This document shows positions 27,112 through 39,400 of a DNA stretch of 64,000 bases, in pieces (position 1 is the first letter of the stretch; each line of letters begins with the position of its first letter). The notes beneath the pieces are model-generated. The model was not told the DNA's origin. It saw nothing but the letters and a program-made list of their open reading frames with translations, and ran no database searches. Position numbers and translations under genes: made by a program. The stretch spans positions 1 to 64,000 of the forward strand of contig JADKHH010000031.1 in assembly GCA_016721905.1 (NCBI GenBank), in the 5' to 3' direction. Source of the stretch: Candidatus Opimibacter skivensis. GTDB lineage: Bacteria > Bacteroidota > Bacteroidia > Chitinophagales > Saprospiraceae.

Positions 27112-27409
27112 GGCACTTTTAACCCTGGGTTTCCGGAACAATGCCCATGCGGGCGAAGTGGAGAAACACATGGGAGATAAATTTTGACGCTTGTACTGAT
27201 CGCAGCTAAGTAAGCCAAAAAATTTTGAAGGGGCAGAACCAGCAAGAGCAAAATTGTGGATTCAAGAACCGCCTTTTGCGCCATCAAGCCTGCGGCATGA
27301 TCAGGAGACTTGAACCAACGGACATAATTGAATCTGGGAATGCCGGAAGCACCTGGTTTCTTTATCATGGAATTTTCGAAATAAAGGTTTCCATTAATTT
27401 CATGGCACC
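27112..27409. other. Gene-free spacer
   Basis: About 300 bp between the CHU_C gene and a small membrane-protein gene. The first part (CCCTGGGTTTCCGGAACAAT, CCCATGCGGGCG) faintly resembles repeat E. Nothing else is recognised, and the overlapping short frames have no family resemblance. Confidence 0.4.
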
Positions 27410-27747
27410 ATGAAAGGTGAAACCAAATTAATGTTGATCAAAGCCGTACACACACTGGTATGGATTTTCTTCAATGTTGTCATTTTATATGCTCTATGCT
27501 GTCCTGGCCGACAAGATCGACAAATGGCTTTGGATCGGCCTCGGCCTGGTGATTCTGGAGGGACTGACCTTGCTTTTCTTTAAGTTCTTTTGCCCGCTGA
27601 CGATTATAGCTCGTCAGGTATTCGGACTCTACCAAGGACAACTTTGACATCTACTTACCGAATTGGCTGGCACGATACACAAAGATGATTTATACATCGA
27701 TTGTAGGCGTGATTGTAGTGATCCTGATTTATCGGTTGATGACTTAG
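27410..27747 (+). CDS. Small conserved membrane protein of Bacteroidota, frameshifted
   Basis: Reading across three frames gives KAVHTLVWIFFNVVIYMLYA, VLADKIDKWLWIGLGLVILE, GLTLLFFKFFCPLTIIAR, YSDSTKDNFDIYLPNWLARY and MIYTSIVGVIVVILIYRLMT with stop at 27745-27747. Three hydrophobic helices and the conserved FCPLT and DNFDIYLPNWLA strings match a family I know only as small hypothetical membrane proteins. The first break is repaired by removing one T from a TTTT run near 27487, the second lies near 27620. About 112 residues. Function unknown. Confidence 0.6.
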
Positions 27748-27826
27748 TTTGTTTGAATCAGGCAGTTTTTTATTCAGGTTTTTAGTATCTTTTCTTCACG
27801 AAAAGAACTGAAACCTTTCTTGAATA

Positions 27827-30800
27827 ATGACCTCAAGCTACCAAAGAATTTTATTGGTAATGATGACGTTGCAGTTGTCCATCGGGACAACCAGTAATTC
27901 CTTTGCACAGAACCTCGCCCCCAATCCGGATTTTGAATCCTACACTCAGTGCCCCACAGGATTTGAAGTTCCCGGCCCACCGCCCTTGTTATGCTACCCA
28001 TGGGTAGCTGCTGCCTGGGGTACGACCGATTATCTCAACGCTTGTTCCAATCCAAGTGAAGTGGGGGTACCTGATAATGATCCCGGATGGCAAATGCCGG
28101 TGTCAGGAAATGGATATGCCGGTTTTATTGCAAAAGCCACCGTTGGTGACGATTATCGCGAATACCTTCAAGGTCCGTTGGTATCACCCCTGATTGGCGG
28201 GAAGTGGTATTATGTAAGTTTTTATGTGAGTCTTGCCAATGAGTATTGTGGCATCCAGCAAATAGGGCCTATTTACTCATGTGCCTCCAACTTACAACTG
28301 GGCTGATCCATTGATCGTCACTCCGCAAGTCGAAACGCCACCTACTACCTTCTACGCAGATACAGCTAACTGGATGTTGATCGAAGGTTGCTTCCGGGCA
28401 GTTGGGTGAAGCCTGATCACGATTGGCAATTTTCATAGCAATGCCAATACGCCCATTGATCTCACTTGTACGACCTATCCGCTTCTTGCCTACTATTATA
28501 TCGATGACGTTTATGTCGGTGAAGTGCAGCCAGGCGATCTGGACCTGGAACTAGGAGGTCCTCTCAGTGATTGTTATTCCGTCACGATCGATCCGGGAAT
28601 TTCCGGTGTCGATTTTTATTGGGAAGGAGGCTCTACTGATCCAACCTGACTGTGACCTCCTCTGGGTGTACAGCCTGACGATCTATGATGGATGCAGATC
28701 AGGTGTTGATTCGGTCGAAGTTTTTATCACAGATGCCCCTCCTGTTGATCTCAATCCTGAAGAGATTTCTATTTGCCAGGGAGAGACGTTTACGTTTCCC
28801 CTTGATCCTGATGTCGGTGAATATACCTGGGAAGATGGTTCACATGAATCGGAATACGTAATATCCACGACTGGCTTTTATTGGGTCACGCTTGATGATG
28901 GTTGTGATATAACCTCAGATGGAGCTAATGTGATTGTCGTACAACCTCCACCACCGTTTACGCTTGGAGGAGATACGACCATATGTACCGGTGCACAGAT
29001 TGTTTTTGATTTTGATTCCGGACTGGGTGATTTCCAGTGGCAGGATAATAGTACATCGGAATATTATGTCATCGGCGGAGAAGGCTATTATGCGCTAACG
29101 ATCACCAATATGTGCGGAGAAGAATCGGCAGAGGTAGAAGTCAGTGAAGTGGAGGCGGTGTATGTAAGTCTGGGTCCGGACAGTGATACGTTATGTTCCG
29201 GCGAGGTATTGACGATCAATCTGGATCCTGCGGGTGGCACCTATGTCTGGCAGGATGGCTCCACCGAGCCCATGTACCAGATCAGTTCGAGTGGTATATA
29301 TAGTGTGACGATGACCAATTTTTGTGGTCCGAGCGTTGATACAGTCCATGTACTAGCGCTGAATGCTCCTTCTTTTGATTTGGGGGACACACTGCGACCG
29401 TGCCAGGGTGATACGATTTTACTTTCTGTCTCGAATCAAACAGGGACGTATACGTGGCAGGATGGTAGTGATACTACATTTCTCAAAGTGACTGCATCAA
29501 GCAATTATGGATTGACGATTGAAAATGTGTGCGGTACAGATACTGGTGATGTAACAGTGAATTATTTACCCCATTAATGACACCAGATATTGGTCCCGAT
29601 TTCAGTTTATGTCCCGGCGAAATCCGCTGTGCTGATGCAGGCAATCCCGGATTGACATACATCTGGCAGGGATATGAGCACAGCAGATACGTTGTCCATC
29701 AATGCAGCAGGTACCTATCATGTCATCATATCAAACGGATGTGAGGCATTGAGTGACACAGTTAATGTGACGCTGGAAAATATGCCACCGGTGATTGCGA
29801 TGCCTGACCAATTCACCTTATGTCAAGGCAACAGTGAAATATTGGATCCGGGTGTAAGTGGAGTGACCTATGATTGGAGTGATGGTACGCATGATCCCCA
29901 CTCTCACAGTGAGTGTTGCAGGTATGTACAGCCTCACGGTTACAAATGCCTGCGGTAGTGATGTTGATACTGTCCTGGTGATAGATGGAGGTCCGTTGCC
30001 AAACGTTGATCTCGGCATGGATATTTCTGTTTGTTCTGGAGAAGTAGTCAATATCGTTCCAGTTTCTTCGAATGTCAGCACATGGCTATGGCCGGATGGA
30101 TCGATGAATGCAACGTATACCACTGTATCTGCAGGACAAGTATATGTAGAAGTTGCCAATGGTTGTGGCGTTGCGTTCGATACGATGGAGGTCGCCTTGC
30201 TTCCATTGACACCTCCGTTGTCTTTAGGCCCTGACCTGATGTTATGTCCGGGTGATACGGTGATACTTTCGATCAATGAATCCAATGTTGATATCCTTTG
30301 GTCAAGTGGATCAACCAATCCGGATTATACAGTCACTGATACCGCGACACAGGTTTCTGCTACGATTACAAATGGCTGTGCATCCTCATCAGATACAGTC
30401 AATGCTGTATTACTTCCTGCCACCCCACCGCCCTGATCTGGGGGACGATCAGTCATTGTGTCCAGGTGAAGTGATCGTCTTTGATCCGGGCATCGGAGGT
30501 GTTACATACCTCTGGCAAGATGGATCAACCGGTTCGTCCTATCAAACAATGCAACAGGTTGTAGTGGTGCTGATCATCTCCAATGTATGTGGTACTTCAA
30601 TAGATACAGCGGTCGTCATAGAAAGTACCGATGGCCCGATGGTTGATCTTGGTCCGGATGTACATGCATGTGAAGGTGAGACCATAACGATACCTTCCGG
30701 CATCTCTGGTGTGACCTATTTGTGGCAGGATTGATGCAAACACAACCATAGCATGGCAGGATGGTGCTTCGTCACAAAATTATCTTGTAACCTTATCAGG

Positions 30801-31611
30801 AACTTATACACTGACAGAGACCAATCAATGTGGTACAGCAACAGATGAAGTTATCGTGAATTATAATCCGGTGCCACAACCATTTTCATTAGGCCCGGAT
30901 ACGACAATTTGTCCAGGTGGATCATTTGTCCTTTTTGCACCAATTACTACAGATGAACTCAGATGGCAGGATGGCAGTGATCAGGCTACGATGCTCGTTG
31001 ACCAGCCCGGCATCTACACCTTGGAGGTAAGTAATCCATGCGGCGTTGAAACTGATGAATTGGTTGTGACAATGAGTACGGATGTTCCATTACTGAATCT
31101 CGCTTCACCAATACCATGGTGTCCAGGTGACCAGGTGACCTTGAATGCAACGCAATCCTTTGCTGCAAATTATTTATGGAGCACCGGTCAATCAGTTCCT
31201 TCGATTGTAGTGGTTACGCCTGGTATTTATTCCGTCGAAGTATTTGCGCCATGCCATACAGCATCCGGGCTTGTCGAAGTAATAGCCATGAATGATTGCA
31301 ATGCAGCAGATGATATCTACATTCCAAATGTATTCAGTCCCAATGATGATCAGATCAATGATGTGTTTACATTATCAGTAAGTCCTGATGTGCTTCTGAC
31401 TTCCCTCGAAGGCTCGATCTATGACCGCTGGGGTAACCTGGTATATTCTTCCGATGTTATTCCGTTTATTTGGGATGGGCGATTTGATGGAGAGGTGATG
31501 ATGCCTGGGGTATATGTGTATCGATTGAAAGCGAAGTATACGGTGGGCGGAGATGAGAAAGAGAGGTTGTTTACAGGATTTGACATTGGTCAAGGAGCAG
31601 TTAGCAACTAG
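27827..31611 (+). CDS. Giant surface protein with about 12 tandem Ig-like repeats and CHU_C tail, multiply frameshifted
   Basis: Signal peptide (LQLSIGTTSNSFAQ), an N-terminal NLAPNPDFESYTQCPTGFE domain of the galactose-binding-like type common in Saprospiraceae, then about twelve 65-75-residue repeats from about 28740 to 31300. Each repeat reads LG.D...C.G......P......Y.WQDGS....Y.....G.Y...V.N.CG...D.V.V. The end is CHU_C: IPNVFSPNDDQINDVFTL, YDRWGNLVYS, WDGRFDGE, GVYVYRLKAKY. The frame is interrupted about seven times (for example near 28306, 28390, 28640, 29577, 29665, 29895, 30436 and 30734). Corrected length about 1,260 residues. Exported by T9SS; an elongated adhesin-like rod is the best guess. 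Confidence 0.8.
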
Positions 31612-31644
31612 CAGTTAGAAGTGAGCATTGAAATATTTTGTCAG

Positions 31645-31713
31645 GGGCGTATTGCATCCGCCCCTACAAAAGATATCCCATGTCGGGGGGGATGCAATAT
31701 CCCCGACCATGGG
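31645..31713. repeat. Nested inverted repeats (GC-rich hairpins)
   Basis: ATTGCATCC (31651-31659) pairs with GGATGCAAT (31690-31698), and CCCATGTCGGGG (31677-31688) pairs with CCCCGACCATGGG (31701-31713). The GGGGCGTATTGCATCCGCCCC string has the look of a dispersed intergenic element. It lies in the 304-bp gap 31612-31915, which has no gene. Confidence 0.55.
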
Positions 31714-31915
31714 AGATCTTCGGGATATCAGCAGGTATAGATTTGGAATTTTGATGGCTGAGGAACAAACAGTCGACCTAATATCTCTGTTCTCACCGGA
31801 ATAAGGTTTAACAGGACTGGCATATTTCAATTATTTCTTTTTATCTTTCGGGACCGTTCCTTTTTTAAGTATATTTTTTATCCAAAAGTACTTAAAATCT
31901 CAAACCTTATTAACC

Positions 31916-32552
31916 ATGAAACCAACATTACTTGTATTCTTCGTTTTGTATTTGCACCTGAGGTTTCGACAGATGAATAAATTCAACATCGGGCTGGAAT
32001 ACTTCCGACTTTTACGAGGTCAGCCAACCTTAGAAGTCCTAGTTGATAGTGACGGTGCATTCAGGTTTGCTAACAACCTTTTTCTAGGGAGACAAAGTCA
32101 TGAATAATCTATATGCAACAGGAGCCATTGGGCTCTTAGGAACCAGGGAATTTTTAGTATTGGATTTCGGCGGTGGATGAAATTGACAAGGGAATCGCAT
32201 CGTTTTCATTCATATGTTGTTGCGCCAATCGGCTTTACATACTACCTGGGATCTTTTTATATCAGTCCCGAGGTAGGCATCGGCTGGAATGTATCAAACC
32301 GTAATAAAAGTTATTGGTATTACACCGATGGATCCGAGCTGGAAAGTGAATATATAGACAAGGATAACATTGATAATATTAATGAAACGACGTATCCGCT
32401 TTTTCTAAGTATCGGTAATGAAATCAGAATGAAATCCTACTCCATACTGCTTGGTGTAAAGGGGCTACTATTCCTTGAATAGCCTCGGCCAACGGGCTTC
32501 AAACGCAGGACATTATTATGGATTCGGTGTTGTGACCGGGGTACGGTTTTAA
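31916..32552 (+). CDS. Outer-membrane beta-barrel protein, frameshifted
   Basis: Begins MKPTLLVFFVLYLHL (signal peptide; the cleavage region is disturbed by an indel), then FNIGLEYFRL, LYATGAIGLLG, FHSYVVAPIGFTYYLGSFYI, SPEVGIGWNVSN, FLSIGNEIRMKSYSILLGVK and finally in another frame NSLGQRASNAGHYYGFGVVT ending VRF at 32552. The alternating amphipathic strands and terminal Phe are typical of small outer-membrane barrels. At least three frame changes. Corrected length about 210 residues. Function unknown. Confidence 0.6.
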
Positions 32553-32565
32553 GTAGCCCCAGAAT

Positions 32566-32718
32566 GTCGTTTCGACTCTGCTCGACGACCGGGATTTCAC
32601 ATATGTCGTCTCGACTCCGCTCGACGACCGGGACATGTGCCCATGACACAGTTTGAAAAGTTATTACCTATTCAACTGACGTTACACTTGTCGTCTCGAC
32701 CCTACGACCTCACAGATT
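32566..32718. repeat. Three copies of a GTCGTC-TCGACTCCGC-TCGACGAC hairpin element
   Basis: Copies at 32566-32594 and 32605-32633 are nearly identical (GTCGTYTCGACTCYGCTCGA core then CGACCGGGA). A third, interrupted copy starts at 32690 (GTCGTCTCGAC) and resumes at 32718. Each folds as GTCG...CGAC. The core matches the TTCGACTCCGCTCA motif found elsewhere in the window. Confidence 0.65.
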
Positions 32719-33044
32719 CTCGACGACCCCACCGCCCCCAATTTTCCCTTCCCCCCCCCGGGGGGGAACGCCACCCCCCCCCGCCGGGGCCTTTTCTGGG
32801 CAGTAATTTTAAAGACGTTGTCGTAAAAGCCGGTCGCTGAGCTAGCGAAACGAACAATGCAGTGAACTGAAGACTGCCAACCGCCGAACTGCCAACTCCC
32901 AACCGGGACGCCAACTGAAGTCCCGCTGAATGCCTTGCAGGGCGGGATCTTCGCTGCGCTCCGAACTGCCGACTGAGGACTGCCAGTTGCTCACTGCTCA
33001 CTTTAACCGCTCACTTTTCCTCATGTTTGATGACTTAATGAGCA
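32719..33044. other. Low-complexity, suspect stretch
   Basis: Contains nine C directly followed by seven G (32751-32766), a C8 run (about 32774-32781), then short reiterated words (GAACTGCCAAC, GACTGCCAAC, CAACTGAAG) and GCTCACTGCTCACTTTAACC. No gene. The homopolymers fall where the surrounding frames are most damaged, so base accuracy here is doubtful. Confidence 0.5.
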
Positions 33045-34530
33045 ATGAAATCAAAGTTTAAAAGTAGTATTCTATTCTTTTGCATGGATCCTGTCGTCCC
33101 ATACACTATGCCGGGCAGGGCTTAGCATATGATTATCAACCGGTCCGAAGTCTTAAACCCTCGGACCAGATGATCGAAGAATACATGCGCAGATATAATG
33201 ACTGGGGTAATAGCACCGCTATCGAAGATTCCAAAGTGCGAACCACTTTCAAAATTCATTACTCAGAAATCAGAATTTTAATGACCCTCGACTCCATGGA
33301 TATGCTGATCTATGGAGATAGCATGACTGATCTTGTGGAAGGATCAAGGATATCATTCTAGCGGGCAATCAAAATTTGAAAAACGTAGAGATCAAAATAT
33401 TTATCTACAGGAGCAATGAAGCCAATGCCTTTAGCCTGGGGGAAGGGTTGATCCTGGTCAGTACCGGACTGCTCGCGCGGATGCCGGATGTCTCACAGGT
33501 TGCATTTGTATTGAGTCATGAGATAGCGCATGATGCCATGAATCATGTCTTTCTCAATCTGCGGCATATCAGTGAAAGCCTCCACGAGGGCGAGATGAAA
33601 AGGACTTTCCAAAAGCAAACAGAAAGAAGGAAGGAAGAAACACGGAGATCAATAACGTCCTCAACAATTTCATGGCGGTGCAAATGGCCTATAGCCAGCG
33701 AAATGAGTTTGAGGCCGATTCACAAGGCCTGGTTTATTTTCAACATGCCGGCTTTACCTTGGATGGAGCTATTGGCGCCTTCGGTGTTTTAGATAGTGCC
33801 GATTACCTGATGTTTGAAGACACCCTGGACCTGAGGCACTATTTCAGTTTCGACGGATATCCGTTTAAATCGTATTGGCTGGACACCGAAAATTCAGCAC
33901 TGCAATGGGCAAGGGATACCACGTTGTATATGATCCCGGATTCACTCAAATCACATCCGGATTGCGATGTACGTATTCAACGGATCGGAGAACTTGCGGC
34001 AACTGACAGTGAACAGATTATTGTTGTGGCTGATGAAGCTATGGTGATGGAAAAGTTGAAAGATGTTTTCCAATTTGAAAGCCTTGAAGGACAGCTCATG
34101 GCCAGGGACTATGTCATGGCTTTGTACATGAGGTCTTCAACTTCAAACCCTCTATCCTGAAAATATTTACCTGAAATCAGTGACCGCGCATGCCCTGATA
34201 GAACTTGCCGCGGCTTTTTCCCGAAATGAATTTCTGGAGTATGTCGAATTTGCAGACATGAATTATCCAACGGGCTACAACCAGATGCTCACCTTTTTGC
34301 ACAACATGAACTCGGCAACTTTGTTCAGGCTGGCCACCTATTGCCTCCAGGATAAACTTGGTTCGGTACCCGATCATGCATATGTCGGATTTTTGAATAC
34401 ACTCAATGAACACAAGGATGTAATTACTGAAGAGGTCGTCAAGCTGTATGCGCAACAGTACAAAGACGATTATTTTACCGGCCTTTTGTGGGACAAAGCG
34501 AAATCACCTTTGCCTCCCAGCAGAAAATAA
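33045..34530 (+). CDS. Exported M48-family metallopeptidase, multiply frameshifted
   Basis: Signal-like N-terminus (MKSKFKSSILFF), then across frames GLAYDYQPVRSLKPSDQMIE, EIKIFIYRSNEANAFSLGEG, LILVSTGLLARMPDVSQVAF, and the zinc motif LSHEIAHDAMNH. It continues in the next frame with the third ligand motif NEFEADSQGLVYFQHAGF and the M48 SHPDCDVRIQRI. The last third is helical (LFRLATYCLQDKL). The zinc site is complete (HExxH plus ExEAD), so the enzyme should be active if the frame errors are not real. At least four frame changes (near 33100, 33350, 33640 and 34135). Corrected length about 495 residues. Confidence 0.78.
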
Positions 34531-34554
34531 AGGAATTATCTTTCCGGTTTAATC

Positions 34555-36053
34555 ATGGATAGATTCAAACAAGGGATAGTCGTGAAGAAAGGTATTCTGT
34601 TGATGGTATGTGTGTTCCAGCTCGCTGTGTCGATGGTAGCTCAGAACATTTCATTTCCCCAGGACAAGGGTATAACGATCACCAATATAACCCCATGATG
34701 ATCGAAAATGATCTGCTGGGTTATTTTGCCTGTACTTCCCTGGGCTATGCCAAGTCGGAATATGTCTACAACCTGGTCGTGATGGATATCAATTTTAAAA
34801 TCACAAAGGATAAGTTGATTTCCTCGACCATGCCCATGAAACAAAATCGTTTTCAATGGCAGTCATTTTTGCATGGTCTTCCAGGCCACGAAGTACGTGA
34901 TCTATGCCATATACGATACAGAGGGTGTACTGGCAGGTGAGAAGCGGATCGACTATAAGGATCCATACCAATCTGCGAGTGAAGCACTCCAGACGCTGGC
35001 ACCTGTGCCCTACAAGGGTTTTATAAGACTTGGCATGCAGTATGGATGGGATTCCTATCTGGAGATGTTTGATCACCCCGGGGATGTGATATGGAAAATC
35101 GATCCTGAGTTTTATACAGGCACCACAGCCGGTAAGGTCCGGGAAGTACTCAACGTGATCAAGACCAATGAGCAATTTCTGGTCGTTGGCGTTACGCTCG
35201 CTGCTGTAACGGGTAGCGACGCAAAGACAAGGACCAGGGATTTCCAGAGAGTCTATGATGCCCAGAGTGGTGCGACCTTGTTTGAGATCAACGCCACTGC
35301 CGGAAATGGATTGCGCTTACATGGCGTTGTCCTGGAACCAGATGCAATCAGTGTATATGGCGCTTATTTTCCTGGCGGTAAAGTTGGAGTACTCAGCAAT
35401 GAGCAATGGGGCGGCGAGAAGGCTGGCATATTCCTTCAGACCTATGATGCCTCCGGGAAAATGAAATATGAGTATATCAACGATGGCGAGCGTGATATGC
35501 AATCATTGCTCGGAAAGATCAAGGAAGCAGAGTATAATGCAGATGCTTGCATGTGGATTCATAATCTGGTAAAGTCCGGTGAGCGATACTACATGATCGG
35601 GGAGATGTATTCCGATAAATCGAAAACAGTACGCAACATGATCGCATTGAATTTGAAACAGCCCAGGCAAAGCCAATAGCGTATGTTTTTCAAAAGGATA
35701 TCCCGGAGTTCGGGTCAAGGGCAGGATTAGTCGCTTTCCAGTACTATAACCTTGGGTATAATTTGATGAAGCTAGGTCACTTTGGATATAAATTCACCAG
35801 CCAGAATAAGGACCATTCGATGTTTGCGGGCATCTATACCAATCTGGATAATACGGTCAAAGGTGATGAAAAGACGATTGTCGGAGCCATCGCGCTGGAC
35901 AGGGATGGCCAGGTCGTCAATCCGAAAATCATCCTGGCCACTAAACCAGATGATGTTTTTGTATATCCCGGAAAGCCCGGTTATGTGGCCGTAGCTGAAT
36001 ATTTTAAAAAGGAAAAGAAGGTAACCCTTACACTTCATAAATTTGATTTCTGA
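34555..36053 (+). CDS. Secreted protein of unknown function, frameshifted
   Basis: ATG 34555 begins a signal peptide (KKGILLMVCVFQLAVSMVAQ), followed by NISFPQDKG and, after a frame change, YNPMMIENDLLGYFACTSLG. The longest uninterrupted part (34873-35679) reads YVIYAIYDTEGVLAGEKRID, FLVVGVTLAAVTGSDAKTRT, then QTYDASGKMKYEYIND. After another break it continues KPIAYVFQKDIPEFGSRAGL and ends VTLTLHKFDF at 36053. The alternating D..G.....I pattern suggests a beta-propeller or a log-like strand repeat, as in DUF6770-type proteins. I cannot assign it securely. It follows the M48 gene by 24 bp and may share its transcript. Confidence 0.55.
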
Positions 36054-36100
36054 TGCACAGGTGGATCATTACATCCTCCATCTGATAAACAGTCGTCAAC

Positions 36101-36438
36101 ATGATCAATTATCATAACAAAACATTCCGGCCAATCCAGAATACCGAAAATGGTGAAACTTCAGGTGAAACTATTTTCTCTATCGGCAGGAAGGCAATAT
36201 CCTCATAGCCGCTTATTCCGGCGGAAAAATCATCAAGGGACAACTCATCGGGCTGGTCGACCAGAATGGGAATATCGACATGCGATACCATCAGGTGAAT
36301 ATTTTCGGCGAACTGATGACCGGCGTATGCAAGTCAACCCCGGAAATAATGCCCAATGGTAAAATTCGCCTGCATGAAAAGTGGGAATGGACCTCGGGTG
36401 ATAAATCCAGCGGAAATTCTGTCATCGAGGAACTATAG
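36101..36438 (+). CDS. Small cytoplasmic protein of the family often labelled n-acetylglutamate synthase, one frameshift
   Basis: MINYHNKTFRPIQNTENGET, then after one missing base near 36178 YRQEGNILIAAYSGGKIIKG, QLIGLVDQNGNIDMRYHQVN, GELMTGVCKSTPEIMPNGKI and RLHEKWEWTSGDKSSGNSVI to the stop at 36436-36438. About 112 residues with no signal peptide. The family is widespread, consists of a small antiparallel sheet, and the acetylglutamate synthase name on its relatives is not backed by any GNAT or kinase motif that I can see. Function unknown. Confidence 0.7.
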
Positions 36439-36455
36439 GTAAAACCTGAAATTCA

Positions 36456-39400
36456 TCACCTGACGATCGTCACATCACCGACGTATACCAATTCTATCCC
36501 GTCGATAAAGCTGACTTCTGCATAGTAGGCATAAACCCCTGGATTCATCATTTCATCCCTAAACTGGCCGTCCCATCCTTTGGTAGGATCATTCGGTGCT
36601 ATATCGTTCATCTCAAAAATGGTCTCTCCCCATCGGGTGAATATCATCAGCTTTTTAATCATGACGATCTGCCCTTCGTCGCCCTGGACAAAGAAGATAT
36701 CGTTGATGCCATCGCCATCAGGAGAGAATACATTGGCGAAGAATATTTTACGATCCTTATCTACCGTAATGACCAGGTTGTCTGATTCCTGACATCCATT
36801 TTCATCATATACAGTTGCACTCAATGTCCCTGAATTAGCAGCATGTATAATTCCTTCAAGGCAAAGCGCATCATAACATTCGATGATGCCAGGAGGTGAC
36901 CAGATCAAGGTGTCCAGCTGACCGGATCCCAGCTGAATGATGGCTTCGACATCAGCACTTTCTCCCAGACCCAGTTCAATGTCCGGCCCCACATCAATGG
37001 TAATCGCAGATGGTTCTACAAGTACTATTGTAGTATCCCATTTACATCCGCTCGCATCTTGTAAAGCGATATCATAACTGCCTGCGGAAAGATTTGTATA
37101 AACATTATTGGCAGTGAATGCAGCATTATTAAGGCTGTATAGATATGGAGGAGTTCCGCCGATGACCTGATTTACATTGATGGAGGCATTGACATCACCA
37201 AAGCACGAAGGGTCCTGGCTGATGATCAATGCATCTGTTGGTGCGGCAGTGTTTTCAATCACCGTCACTGAGTCTGCCTGGACACAACCTGTCAATGTAT
37301 TCGTGATTGTTAAGACATAATTGCCTGGCTCATCAATCGTTGGATTCAGTGTGTTTTCATTTCCATCTGCAAGTACACCTGGACCTGTCCATACGATATC
37401 ATACGCCGGACCTGATGATGATCCACTGGCATCAAGGCTTTGTGTGCTGTTGACACAATCCAACACCCCGAAATCAACAATCGTCGCATCGGGTAATGGG
37501 TTGATGACTACAGATACTTCCGCAGAGTCATCAGGACAAGCGCCACCGGATAGAAATCCATACTGGAAGGTATAGGTCCCTGGTAGCTGGTTGACGGTTT
37601 GAAAAGTCGCACTGGCAGCAAGAAATGCATTGCCTTGGGAGAGAGTAGTGGATGTTTCTGACCAGGTGCCATTAGCATCAGCACCGGTGAGCAGGCCGGA
37701 GAGGTCCACTAATTCGCTGTCATGAAAGCAATAGGCCACAGGTTGCGCGGCGGTTCCTGCTTCGACGGCTGGATCTACATCAACAGTCACCTGGAAGTCA
37801 AGCGGACATCCCGGAGGTGGTTGGTTTTGTAAATCAAATTGCAAGGTATATTGCCCAGGGTCACTTGCTGTAGCATTACATAAAGTGCCAGCCAGGGTAG
37901 CAGGATTGCTACCCGCAGGTGTTTGGATCAGTGACCATGTGCCCGGTTCAATTGTATTTTCTATGGTAGTTAAGTCAAGGATATCACCTGTATTACATAG
38001 TGGATCCGCATGATGAAAAAATACATCCGGACATGAGCAGTCAATGACAGTCACCACAACTTCGTATGTAGATTCAGGACAAGGATCAATAGCCGAATTG
38101 GTCGTGTAGATAAAGCGATAATCTCCCGCGGTGATATTATTGAAATTGAGGTTGTCAAACAAACCCACAGCACCAGACTGATCAGCATCTGCCCAGCTAC
38201 CATTTGTATCGCCTGCGGAAATCAAATCATATAGATTAAGTACCGAACCTCCGGCTGTAGTATTACAAAGTGATGTATCGGGAGATACAACAGCAGCAGG
38301 TGGAAGTACCTCCGTGACGGCTACAGATGTTTCGCCTGAGCAACCTTGTGTATCGGATACAGTCACTGCATATGTGCCTGCAGTATTCACCACCAGATTT
38401 TGGTTCATCGATCCATCTGACCAGAGATAGATGTTGAAACCGGAACCTGCATTGAGCGTAGTCGTTCCATTTTCACAAAAGGCATTGCTGCCGGTGATGA
38501 CCGGGCTCAAAGAAGTGCTCTCGGTGATCGCTACACTACCTGATCCCGCACATCCATTGTTGTCAATGACATCGACTGAATATGTTCCAGGAGAGGAGAC
38601 AGTGATGGTCTGGTTAGTGGAGCTATTGCTCCATGTGTAAGATGTATATCCTGTCCCTGCATCGAGGATAGTGAATCCGCCAATACAATACGTAGTGGAT
38701 CCGCCTATCATCACAGTTGGATTCGGATTGATGGTGGTGGTGATATTTGCTGATCCGGTGCATCCATCAGTATCAATGACGAGCACGCCAAAGTTACCTT
38801 CATCCGTCACGGTGATGGTTTGTGTTGTTTCACCTGTGGACCATGTATATCCTGAAAAGCCTGTTCCTGCATCGAGCGTAGTGGCTGAGCCTTCACAAAA
38901 TGAAAGTACACCTGTGATCACCGGACTCAGGGACGCCGTTTCTGACACAGCAAAATAGGCTTGTCCTGTGCAATCCGTTAATATCCGTGACCGTTACGTT
39001 GTATGTACCCGAAGAAAAACCTCCAGCGTTTGATTCATGCTGGCATCACTCCATGCATACGAAGTATACCCTGCTCCCGCATCCAGCAAGGAGGAGAAAC
39101 CCGTACAAAAGGATGGCTGTCCGGCGATGATTGGCAGAGGTAAGCTGTTGACGATAACTGCTGTATTAGAGGCCGGCGAATTACATCCGTCAACCGTGAC
39201 GACGAGTGTGTATAGCCCCGCAGTAGTAGCATCCGTTGGATTTTGTGCGGAGGAGGTATACCCATTGGGTCCATTCCACGAATAGCTAATCACAGTGCCG
39301 GCCGTAGAAGTATTTCCATTGAGTTGAATGGTTTCTCCGGCACAATAAGGACCTGTATTACTGGCAGCACCATTCGGAGGCGTATTAAAAATGACTTCCG

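Noticed and set aside
32702..33001. Minus-strand frame of 99 codons
   Set aside because: It lies over homopolymers and hairpin repeats and has no family resemblance.
20600..36438. A large pseudogene island
   Set aside because: Most breaks that could be resolved are homopolymer length changes, and the repaired frames keep complete motifs. True decay would also show stops and loss of catalytic residues.
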